In this document: one piece after another, positions 56,123 to 64,000 of the stretch
Numbering within the stretch: the first letter of the stretch is position 1
How the letters are laid out: each line of letters begins with the position of its first letter
NCBI GenBank assembly: GCA_963718195.1
Contig: CAVQYQ010000005.1
Coordinates: forward strand, 1-64,000
Direction of reading: 5' to 3'
Source: MADRE3 sp963718195
GTDB taxonomy: Bacteria > Desulfobacterota > Desulfobulbia > Desulfobulbales > Desulfocapsaceae
DNA length: 64,000 nucleotides
Program-made: the position numbers and the translations under genes
Notes under the pieces: model-generated
The model's database searches: none
Told to the model about the DNA's origin: nothing
What the model saw: only the letters and a program-made list of their open reading frames with translations

Positions 56123-58669
56123 ATGATAGGAAAAGTCCTCACCAAGGTTTTCGGCTCCAAAAATGAGCGGTTTTTAAAAGAGATACAGCCTCTGGTCAAT
56201 CGTGTTAACGAACTGGAACCCTCCGTTGCACCCCTTGACGACAACGCTCTTGCCGCCAAAACGATTGAATTTAAAGAGCGGGTTGAGAAAGGGGAATCTC
56301 TTGACGATTTGCTGCCTGAGTCTTTTGCCGTTATTCGGGAAGTGTCGAAAAGAATCCTCGGTGAACGACACTTTGACGTTCAGCTCCTCGGCGGGATTGT
56401 CCTGCACAGAGGCATGATTGCTGAAATGAAAACCGGTGAAGGAAAAACGCTGACCTCGACCCTTGCCGTCTACCTGAACAGCCTGGGCAGCAAGGGTGTC
56501 CATGTGGTAACCGTTAACGATTACCTTGCCAGTCGTGATGCGGACTGGATGGGCCAGGTATACAGGGCACTTGGTATGAGCGTCGGTCGCATCGTTCACG
56601 GGATGGAGGATCCCGAGCGTCGTGAAGCGTACGGAGCGGATGTTACCTATGGTACAAACAATGAATTCGGCTTCGACTACCTGCGCGACAATATGAAGTT
56701 TGAGTTGTCTGACTACTGTCAGCGGGAATTTAATTTCGCCATCGTGGATGAGGTGGACTCGATCCTGATCGACGAAGCAAGAACGCCACTGATCATCTCA
56801 GGTCCCGCCGATGTTTCAACGGATCTTTACAAGAACGTCAATAAGATCATGGGTAAATTCCAGCGTGATGTTCATTATCTTGTTGATGAAAAGTCACGTC
56901 AGGTCTCTTTGAACGAAGACGGTATCGCCCTTGGAGAGCAGCTTCTCAAATTAGATAATCTCTATGATCCCAGTAATATTGAATACCTTCATCACCTGAA
57001 TCAGTCACTCAAGGCACACGTGGTCTTTCAACGCGATGTCGATTATATCGTCAAGAACGGCCAGGTGGTAATCGTTGATGAATTTACCGGTCGGACCATG
57101 GAAGGCAGGCGCTACAGTGATGGGTTGCATCAGGCGCTTGAGGCAAAAGAAAACGTAAAAATTGAACGTGAAAACCAGACACTTGCCTCAATTACCTTCC
57201 AGAACTATTTCAGAATGTACAATAAGCTTGCTGGAATGACCGGTACTGCCGATACGGAGGCACCAGAGTTCAAGAAAATATACAATCTTGACGTTGTCGT
57301 CATGCCTACCCATATGCCGATGATACGGACCGATTATGCCGATGTCATCTACAAGAACGAAAAGGCAAAATACCGGGCAATTATCGATGAAATCAAGGAA
57401 AAGCATGTGGCTGGTCAGCCGGTGCTTGTTGGTACCATCTCAATTGATGTCTCAGAAAAAATTTCCAGGTTGCTCAAAAAAGAAAAAGTCGCCCATGAAG
57501 TTTTGAATGCCAAGCATCATGAGCGTGAGGCAGAAATAATCGCTGAAGCAGGTGGACTTGGCAAAGTGACGATAGCAACCAACATGGCGGGTAGGGGAAC
57601 GGACATCAAGCTTGGTGAAGGTGTTATTGACGTTGGCGGTCTTCACATACTTGGTACCTCTCGCCACGAGTCACGAAGGATTGATAATCAGCTGCGCGGA
57701 CGTTCCGGTAGACAGGGCGACCCTGGCTCTTCCCGGTTTTTTCTGTCGCTCGAAGATGATCTGCTGAGAATATTCGGTTCAGGCCGAATCTCCGGGATCA
57801 TGGATAAGCTCGGCATGGAAGAAGATGAACCGATCGAGCACACCATGATTACCCGTGCCATCGAAAATGCCCAGCGGAAGGTGGAAGGGCATCATTTTGA
57901 TATTCGTAAACATCTGCTTGAGTATGATGATGTAATGAATAAACAGCGGGAAGTTATCTATCGTCAGAGGCGAGAAGTGTTGTCCGGGGATAATCTAACC
58001 AATGTCCTGCAGGATATGACAGAAGAACTGATTGATGGCGTTGTCGCTGAAGTGGCAGATGATCGTCGTTCGGCCGATGATTGGGATTGGCAGAGATGCG
58101 ATGAGAGAATGGTCGAGATCTTCAATCGCAAGATCGAATGGGCTGAGGATGAACAGGAAAACTGCACGAAAGAAAACTTGAGAGAAAAGTTGGTCGGTAT
58201 TTCACAACAGGCCCTTGCTGCCCAGGAAGAGGCCAACGGTGTAGAGACACATCGCCAGATTGAACGGATCATTTTACTGCAGATGGTTGATAACCACTGG
58301 AAAGAGCATCTGTTGTCAATGGACCACTTGAAAGAAGGGATCGGCCTGCGCGGGTATGGTCAGAAAAATCCGCTGAATGAATACAAAAAAGAGGGTTTCA
58401 ATCTTTTCATGAACATGATTGAAACGGTGAAACTCCAGACGATCAGTAACCTGATGCGTGTTCGGGTTGTCCAGGAGGATGAGGTTGAAAGGCTGGAGGA
58501 GGAGAGGCGTCAGCGCCAGGAACAGGAAATGAGATTGAACAAAGGTGCAGCGGGCGAGGAAGCAAAGCCTGCCGTACCAATTAAACGTGAAAGTGAGAAA
58601 ATCGGTAGGAATGCGCCGTGTCCGTGCGGTTCGGGTAAGAAATATAAGAAATGCTGTGGCAGGGCGTAG
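56123..58669 (+). CDS. secA: Preprotein translocase ATPase SecA
   Basis: An intact 848-residue SecA. Walker A EMKTGEGKTLTSTLA, DEVDSILIDEARTPL, TIATNMAGRGTDIKL, QLRGRSGRQGDPGSS, HMDHLKEGIGLRGY and a C-terminal zinc-finger CPCGSGKKYKKCCG that binds SecB/ribosome. Drives protein export through SecYEG. No terminator is obvious in the 101 bases to the converging PPK2 gene. Confidence 0.98.
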   Translation: MIGKVLTKVFGSKNERFLKEIQPLVNRVNELEPSVAPLDDNALAAKTIEFKERVEKGESLDDLLPESFAVIREVSKRILGERHFDVQLLGGIVLHRGMIAEMKTGEGKTLTSTLAVYLNSLGSKGVHVVTVNDYLASRDADWMGQVYRALGMSVGRIVHGMEDPERREAYGADVTYGTNNEFGFDYLRDNMKFELSDYCQREFNFAIVDEVDSILIDEARTPLIISGPADVSTDLYKNVNKIMGKFQRDVHYLVDEKSRQVSLNEDGIALGEQLLKLDNLYDPSNIEYLHHLNQSLKAHVVFQRDVDYIVKNGQVVIVDEFTGRTMEGRRYSDGLHQALEAKENVKIERENQTLASITFQNYFRMYNKLAGMTGTADTEAPEFKKIYNLDVVVMPTHMPMIRTDYADVIYKNEKAKYRAIIDEIKEKHVAGQPVLVGTISIDVSEKISRLLKKEKVAHEVLNAKHHEREAEIIAEAGGLGKVTIATNMAGRGTDIKLGEGVIDVGGLHILGTSRHESRRIDNQLRGRSGRQGDPGSSRFFLSLEDDLLRIFGSGRISGIMDKLGMEEDEPIEHTMITRAIENAQRKVEGHHFDIRKHLLEYDDVMNKQREVIYRQRREVLSGDNLTNVLQDMTEELIDGVVAEVADDRRSADDWDWQRCDERMVEIFNRKIEWAEDEQENCTKENLREKLVGISQQALAAQEEANGVETHRQIERIILLQMVDNHWKEHLLSMDHLKEGIGLRGYGQKNPLNEYKKEGFNLFMNMIETVKLQTISNLMRVRVVQEDEVERLEEERRQRQEQEMRLNKGAAGEEAKPAVPIKRESEKIGRNAPCPCGSGKKYKKCCGRA

Positions 58670-58770
58670 GGTAACGGTCAAATAGAGTACTCATATTCTG
58701 CACTGATCAGATCCCCGCCATATTCAGGCCAAACCGCTAATCTCTGCAATGGTAGCTCTTGTTGTTCAGA

Positions 58771-59688
58771 TCAGCCGTGCAGCTTTGACGGTTCCATCAA
58801 ATGCTCTTCCATATGCCTGAGTTCGTCGATACCTGAGACCACAATATTCGGATCAATAGCCAGTTGAGCCTCACTTAATTTGTCATCATATTCCATTTTG
58901 GTGAGGACGTGTTTGATGCAGTTGAGTCTGGCCAGCTTCTTGTTGTCTGAGCGGATGATGGTCCAGGGAGAAAGGGTACGGTTGGTTTCCTGCAACATCT
59001 GGAATTTTCTTAAAGAGTACTGATCCCAGTATTCCTGGGCGAGATTGTCCACCGGTGAGAGTTTATATTGCTTGAGAATGTCTGTCTTGCGTGATTCGAA
59101 CCGCCGTTTCTGTTCTTCTTTTGAAACAGAGAAGTAGAACTTGAACAACTTTATTCCGTCTTTAACCAGGAGTTCCTCAAGCATCGGAACATCTTTGAGA
59201 AATCGTTTATTCTGCTCATCGGTACAAAATCCCATGACGGGCTCGACCATCGCCCGGTTGTACCAGCTTCGATCAAAAAAGACCAATTCACCTGCAGATG
59301 GCAGCTGGCTGATATAGCGTTGAAAATACCACTGGGTCGATTCTGTCTCATTAGGTTTCACCAGGGCCACAACGCGTGTATTCCGTGGATTGAGATGGGC
59401 AATAAATCGTTTTATTGTGCCACCCTTACCGGCCGCATCTCTTCCCTCAAAGATAAGTAGAATCCTGGTACCTTTGGTTTTCATTGCCTTCTGCAGTTTC
59501 ATTAACTCCACCTGCAATTTGCGGAGTTCAATCTCGTAGGCGAGATGCCAGTTTTTAATCCAGATTGCTGTTTTATCCTTGGACTCTTTGGAATTAATAT
59601 TTTTAAGCGCAGTCAGTTCAAAAAGTTTGATTTTATCTTCTGCTTTCTTGTCTTTTCCGTCTGATTCTTTCTTCCCGTCTTTAGCCAT
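58771..59688 (-). CDS. ppk2: Polyphosphate kinase 2 (PPK2), copy A
   Basis: 305 residues, single-domain PPK2. Walker A FEGRDAAGKGGTIKRF, Walker B FFDRSWYNRAMVEPVMGFC, lid ESRKTDILKQYKLSP. Uses polyphosphate to phosphorylate nucleotides (NDP or NMP). Lys-rich N-terminal 20 residues. Followed 48 bases upstream by a second PPK2. Confidence 0.93.
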   Translation of the reverse strand: MAKDGKKESDGKDKKAEDKIKLFELTALKNINSKESKDKTAIWIKNWHLAYEIELRKLQVELMKLQKAMKTKGTRILLIFEGRDAAGKGGTIKRFIAHLNPRNTRVVALVKPNETESTQWYFQRYISQLPSAGELVFFDRSWYNRAMVEPVMGFCTDEQNKRFLKDVPMLEELLVKDGIKLFKFYFSVSKEEQKRRFESRKTDILKQYKLSPVDNLAQEYWDQYSLRKFQMLQETNRTLSPWTIIRSDNKKLARLNCIKHVLTKMEYDDKLSEAQLAIDPNIVVSGIDELRHMEEHLMEPSKLHG

Positions 59689-59736
59689 GATGTCACCGTC
59701 TGAATTTGAATGATTGCTCGTTTCTGGGAAACAGAA

Positions 59737-60708
59737 CTAACGTAGCGGTGTCCCAAATTTTTTCTGTTGCATCTTCATAATCTTGAGTTCTCGGTCACCG
59801 GGAATAACGATATTTGGATCAGGCTTAAAGCTCAGGGTCCGGCTCCTGCCGAGATATTTAACCGACGAAAGTATCAGTTTCATCGTTTCTCTTCGCGCAA
59901 GGTGTTTATCATCTGAACGTATGACCCACCACTTTGACTTCTTGGTGTGTGTCTTCTGCAGAAGAACCTTTTTCTTTTCCGTAAATTCATCCCATAAATT
60001 TTGAGCCTGGAGGTCAACCTCACTAAGCTTCCATTGTCTCAACGGATCATTCTTACGACGCTCAAATCTTCTGGCCTGCTCCTGTTTCGATACGGAAAAG
60101 TAGAGCTTGAGCAGAATCGTCTTCCCTGCGTCAAGGATAAAATTTTCCTCGTAGGAGGTTACTTTCTTTAAAAACCGAAGGTATTGTGCGTCAGAACAGA
60201 ACCCCATTACCGGCTCAACCATAGCACGATTGTACCAGCTTCGATCAAAAAGAACAATTTCTCCTGCATGAGGAAACTGTTCGATATATCGTTTCATGTG
60301 CAGTTCTGTCTTTTGGGTTTCGTTTGGCTTGCCAAGGGCGACGACCCGGTAGCGCTTTTCATTCATGTATCGGGAGACCCTTCTGATAGTACCACCTTTT
60401 CCCGAGGCATCCCTGCCATCAAAAAGGATAATCATTTTTTTTCCCTGGCGTTCAAGGTGGTTCTGCATTTTTATCAGTTCAGCCTGGTATGGTTTTAACT
60501 CTTCAGAATCGTAAAACTTTAGAAGAGCAGCAGTGACGATCTGTTCCTTGTCTTCCATTTTCAGAACCCGGGCAATTTTTCGGGTCTTGTGGGAGGAACG
60601 CTTGTCCGAGACGGCTGGTCCGATTTCCCTGATGACATCACTGAGTACAGGTGCTGTTGTTTTGTCAACGTCGGCGTGTTTGGGCTTGGAATACTTTTTG
60701 TCTTTCAT
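59737..60708 (-). CDS. ppk2: Polyphosphate kinase 2 (PPK2), copy B
   Basis: 323 residues. Walker A FDGRDASGKGGTIRRV, Walker B LFDRSWYNRAMVEPVMGFC, lid ERRKNDPLRQWKLSE. Clearly homologous to copy A over 230 residues, with a longer N-terminus (about 65 residues). Tandem copies may differ in nucleotide preference. Confidence 0.93.
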   Translation of the reverse strand: MKDKKYSKPKHADVDKTTAPVLSDVIREIGPAVSDKRSSHKTRKIARVLKMEDKEQIVTAALLKFYDSEELKPYQAELIKMQNHLERQGKKMIILFDGRDASGKGGTIRRVSRYMNEKRYRVVALGKPNETQKTELHMKRYIEQFPHAGEIVLFDRSWYNRAMVEPVMGFCSDAQYLRFLKKVTSYEENFILDAGKTILLKLYFSVSKQEQARRFERRKNDPLRQWKLSEVDLQAQNLWDEFTEKKKVLLQKTHTKKSKWWVIRSDDKHLARRETMKLILSSVKYLGRSRTLSFKPDPNIVIPGDRELKIMKMQQKKFGTPLR

Positions 60709-60740
60709 CTGGATTGCCTGGTAGAGTTGATGAGCTGTGT

Positions 60741-61478
60741 TTAGTTGAGCTTGAGTCCCCGAATATACATCTCCTGGTAAATGGACGGCAGTCGCTGATT
60801 TTCAATCTCCCTGACGACTTCGTCGACCGGGTATGGTATCCGGTAGTGCCTGACCCTCACTGTTTTTCTGGTTATCTCTATAACCGCACAACTTGCCTTG
60901 GGGTTACCGTCAAACATCCTGCCGGTGCTGCCAGGATTAATAAAGTGAACCTCGTTAATCAGTTTGTAAAACGGTGAATGGCTGTGACCAATAGTTATGA
61001 TTTTGTGATTGCATTTCGCCGCAAGTTCTTTGAACCGGCAATCTGGCGTGTTTGCAAACAGAAATTCATCCGGGTCTTCAGGGCTGCCGTGAAACATACC
61101 GACACAATGACGTGAACAATCCTTGCTTTTGCAGGACTCCAGACTGATTGTGCGGGAGAGTGGTTGTTCTTTGAGCCAATCTCTGTTTTCTAAACTCAAT
61201 TCAGCAGCGGTCCAGCCGTACATTATGCGCTTTTCTGCTTTTTTCGGCTTTCTGAACGTCTCTCCAGCGAGCAGGGTGAGTACATGACGATCCGTGTTAC
61301 CCAGAATTGAATGGGCATGATTCTCCCGTATCCAGTTAATTGTCTCATTGGGAAACGGACCGTAGACCGTTGTATCCCCACCATTGAGAACAAGGTCAAA
61401 CGGCTGTTGAAAGTAATCTGCGACAGCCTGGAGTGCCGGATAGTTGGCATGAATGTCAGAAACATAGAGTATTTTCAT
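60741..61478 (-). CDS. Calcineurin-like metallophosphoesterase (YfcE-type)
   Basis: 245 residues. Metal ligands: SDIHAN (Asp8, His10), NGGDTTVYG (Asp35), GNTDRH (Asn), GMFHGS (His), IGHSHSPF (His-x-His). The insertion SLESCKSKDCSRHCVG holds a Cys trio of unknown role. A two-metal phosphodiesterase or phosphatase. Stops 33 bases before the PPK2 start; follows cls by one base. Confidence 0.88.
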   Translation of the reverse strand: MKILYVSDIHANYPALQAVADYFQQPFDLVLNGGDTTVYGPFPNETINWIRENHAHSILGNTDRHVLTLLAGETFRKPKKAEKRIMYGWTAAELSLENRDWLKEQPLSRTISLESCKSKDCSRHCVGMFHGSPEDPDEFLFANTPDCRFKELAAKCNHKIITIGHSHSPFYKLINEVHFINPGSTGRMFDGNPKASCAVIEITRKTVRVRHYRIPYPVDEVVREIENQRLPSIYQEMYIRGLKLN

Positions 61479-61479
61479 A

Positions 61480-62985
61480 TCAGAGAAGCGGTCCGATCAT
61501 CAGTGCCACGTTCTCTTTAAATCGCCTGATAGCCGGTCGTTTTGCGAGTTTTCTGTGGTCGAGGATGGTGGATTCCTGTTGATATTTTTCCTGCACATGT
61601 TTCAATCGACCGGTAAATTTACGGTTATATATGAAAAGTGTCGCTTCAAAATTAAGCCAAAAACTTCTCATATCAAGATTTACAGAGCCAAGCAGCGAAA
61701 ATTCATTGTCAACCGTGATCGTTTTTGAGTGAAGCAGTCCACCATGAAAGAGCATAATTTTGACCCCCGACTCGGCGAGTTCCTGGTAGTGTGACTGGCT
61801 GGCATAATGAACCAGGATGGAATCGTTTTTTTCAGGCAGGATCACAGTGACGTCGACGCCACGCTGGGCGGCTGATTTAAGCGCGGTAAGCAGTGACTCA
61901 TCCGGAACAAAATAAGGTGTGGTCAGTACCAATTCTCTGCCTGCAGAATAGATGGTTGTCAGCAGCAGGTTGTGGATTGCTTCAGGAACAAGACCCGGAC
62001 CAGATGGTACCAGTTGTATTGGTATTGATCCGGTGGGTTCAAGCTTGTGAACATCAGCCTGTTTCCTGATGCTGGCAACGTCTTTTGCGATGTCTCCGCT
62101 TCGGTTACCCTGATCCTCAGCTTCGAGGAACCAGTCACTGATGAACGTACCTGCAAGACTTTCAACAACCGGTCCGGTAATCCTGAGCATGATATCGACC
62201 CATTGGCCAACGCCATGATCCTGTTTGAAAAAACGTGGATCCACCATGTTTTGACTACCGGTGTAGGCGATTTCACCATCAATAACGACGATCTTACGAT
62301 GGTTACGGATATCGATTCTCTTGAAAATGGCACTGAACAGGCCCCCGGGAAGTGATTCCCTGATTTTAATACCTGCCGCCTTGAGTTGACTGCAGCGCGG
62401 ACTCCTGAAGAAATCACGACCGCCGATCGCGTCAACAAGAATCCGGCAGGTAACCCCCCTTTTAACCGCTTCAATCAGTGCATTCTCAACCTCGGTAACC
62501 TTACCGCCTTCATACCATATATAAAATTGCAGGTGGCAGGTTGAGGTGGCTTGATTTATATCAGCAATGATGGCGTCAATGATTTCATCTGGAGTCTCGA
62601 TAATCTCCAGGTGGTTTCCGTTGAGCGCAGGTATGCCAATCAGGGTTTCTGCTTGACGATGCAGCGGGTCACATTTATCGCTCATTAATTTCCAATCAAC
62701 AGGCGCCCGCTCCTTGAGTGTGTTTAACCAGTACTGGTAGTGTTTCTGGTTATCGCGTGTTCGTGCCGTCCGCCTCTCTGATAAACGGTTTTCACCAAAA
62801 AGCAGGTAGAGAAAGGCTCCGAGAAAGGGCAGCAGGAGAATAATGATCAACCATGCGAAGGTCGTGCCGTGTGGCCGTTTTCTGAGAATAGCCCGGATGG
62901 ATAGGGTAATCCGAATGGCCAGGTCGGTCAAAAAGACTATTGTTGGGATGATGCCGAATGTCCAGTGATATTCTTCAGGCGTCAT
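61480..62985 (-). CDS. cls: Cardiolipin synthase
   Basis: 501 residues. Two N-terminal helices, then two PLD domains: first HRKIVVIDGEIAYTGSQN (HxKx4D), second LLHSKTITVDNEFSLLGSVN. TTPYFVPDESLLTALKSA lies between. Condenses phosphatidylglycerols into cardiolipin at the membrane. The intergenic gap to argJ (62986-63204) shows no clear signal. Confidence 0.93.
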   Translation of the reverse strand: MTPEEYHWTFGIIPTIVFLTDLAIRITLSIRAILRKRPHGTTFAWLIIILLLPFLGAFLYLLFGENRLSERRTARTRDNQKHYQYWLNTLKERAPVDWKLMSDKCDPLHRQAETLIGIPALNGNHLEIIETPDEIIDAIIADINQATSTCHLQFYIWYEGGKVTEVENALIEAVKRGVTCRILVDAIGGRDFFRSPRCSQLKAAGIKIRESLPGGLFSAIFKRIDIRNHRKIVVIDGEIAYTGSQNMVDPRFFKQDHGVGQWVDIMLRITGPVVESLAGTFISDWFLEAEDQGNRSGDIAKDVASIRKQADVHKLEPTGSIPIQLVPSGPGLVPEAIHNLLLTTIYSAGRELVLTTPYFVPDESLLTALKSAAQRGVDVTVILPEKNDSILVHYASQSHYQELAESGVKIMLFHGGLLHSKTITVDNEFSLLGSVNLDMRSFWLNFEATLFIYNRKFTGRLKHVQEKYQQESTILDHRKLAKRPAIRRFKENVALMIGPLL

Positions 62986-63204
62986 TTGTTTCTAGCATTG
63001 CATGAATGTGTTTTTGTTGTAGATTAAATACATTTTCAGAAGCTATAATAATGTTTGAATTGAGGCTTCGGTAATTTGCTGATTTTGGTGTCGGTGGTTA
63101 CTCATTTACTCAGTGGAATTTTATTTGAGGAAAAGTGAACTCACCCTGAGCAAATCAGTGGTACAGATATACAGTACTAACCTAGGATTATACTGGATTT
63201 CATC

Positions 63205-64000
63205 ATGATAATAAACGGATTTTCTCTATCGGCAGTTCCCGCTGGTATCAAATACCAGGATCGACTTGATCTCGGACTTATTTACAGTGATTCTCCAGCA
63301 GTGACAGCAGGTGTCTTCACCACAAGTCTGATCAAGGCCGCACCCGTTGTTCTTGATATGGAACGGTTGAAACTGGGCAGGGCCCAGGCGATTCTTGTTA
63401 ACAGCGGCTGTGCCAACGCCTGCACCGGTAAGGAAGGGATGCAGGCTGCCCTTGAAACGAGCAGGATGGCTGCAGAACAGCTGGGTATTCCCGAGGATAT
63501 GGTTCAAGTATCATCAACAGGGGTAATTGGGGCTCCGCTGAATGTAAAAGCATTTAGTGACCATATCAAGACACTTGTTGATGGGCTCAAGCCTGATAAA
63601 TTCGAGGATGTTGCCCAGGCAATCATGACCACTGACACGACTTCAAAAACTGTTTACAGGACAACTCAAATTGGCGGTCGCGAAGTAAAATTTATGGGCA
63701 TGGCCAAGGGGTCCGGAATGATCATGCCCAATATGGCGACGATGCTCTGTTTTGTCCTGACAGATGCCCGGATTTCATTTATTGAGTTGAATGAAACCCT
63801 GAAGAACAGCGTCAAGCATACCTTTAACCGGATTACCGTAGATGGCGATACTTCCACCAATGATATGGTTCTGGTTATGGCAAATGGTGCAGCAGAGAAC
63901 CCATGGATTGATGACATAGACCATGCCGATTGCAGCGCGTTTCAAGATACCCTGGAGGAGATTCTAAAAGAACTGGCCTTGAAAATTGTGATGGATGGCG
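63205..64000 (+). CDS. argJ: Glutamate N-acetyltransferase / ornithine acetyltransferase (partial)
   Basis: 265 residues to the window edge, without a stop. The self-cleavage motif NMATML (Thr179) in KGSGMIMPNMATMLCFV and VNSGCANACTG are diagnostic. ATG 63205 is the likely start. Cyclises or recycles acetyl groups in arginine synthesis; it runs off the right edge. Confidence 0.95.
   Translation, partial: MIINGFSLSAVPAGIKYQDRLDLGLIYSDSPAVTAGVFTTSLIKAAPVVLDMERLKLGRAQAILVNSGCANACTGKEGMQAALETSRMAAEQLGIPEDMVQVSSTGVIGAPLNVKAFSDHIKTLVDGLKPDKFEDVAQAIMTTDTTSKTVYRTTQIGGREVKFMGMAKGSGMIMPNMATMLCFVLTDARISFIELNETLKNSVKHTFNRITVDGDTSTNDMVLVMANGAAENPWIDDIDHADCSAFQDTLEEILKELALKIVMDG

Overview
The window looks like part of the chromosome of an anaerobic, sulfate-reducing-type Desulfobacterota bacterium, probably of the Desulfobulbales. 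This is an inference from gene content: hybrid-cluster protein (Hcp) with HcpR-type operators, a flavodiiron protein, rhodanese/ferritin and rhodanese/persulfide-dioxygenase fusions, a D. africanus FdIII-like ferredoxin, and an ADP-forming acyl-CoA synthetase beside a CoA-transferase/GNAT fusion. The 16S gene could settle the taxonomy by database search, which was not possible here.

Layout. (1) 1-1970: a 16S rRNA gene on the minus strand, with its RNase III processing stem and rrn promoters. (2) 2258-7135: a candidate RiPP (modified peptide) locus. It holds a PqqD-like recognition protein, a radical SAM/SPASM enzyme, a 58-residue three-cysteine precursor too short for ordinary gene calling, an HprK-like kinase, an ER-type S26 peptidase and an ABC exporter. 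I recognise each family but not this exact combination and precursor; it is the best candidate for an undescribed system. (3) 7290-23816: a Wzx/Wzy exopolysaccharide locus with flippase, polymerase, glycosyltransferases, acetyltransferase, WecA-like initiating transferase, PilZ protein, beta-barrel protein, Wza-like exporter, Wzz/BY-kinase and a second Wzy/ligase with a TPR tail. (4) 23858-25798: a minus-strand operon of a zincin-like protein, a HAMP membrane protein and a SurA-like protein. (5) 26171-32497: small proteins, a CBS protein and the acyl-CoA energy pair. (6) 32597-42105: redox and nitrosative/oxidative stress genes (Fe-S protein, siroheme-type protein, Hcp, rhodanese fusions, flavodiiron protein, ferredoxin). 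(7) 42153-64000: housekeeping genes including a MerA-like reductase with a VTT membrane protein, RNase HI with a degenerate second domain, uvrB, cobyrinate amidase, alr, argS, secA, two PPK2 kinases, cardiolipin synthase and the start of argJ.

Data quality matters for reading this annotation. From about 2.2 to 23.8 kb almost every gene is broken by single-base frameshifts, roughly 35 by eye, while the remaining 40 kb shows about three. Protein similarity continues across each break in another frame, and one break hits argS, which is normally essential. Most are therefore probably sequence errors, so broken genes are given as one span with the break positions stated.
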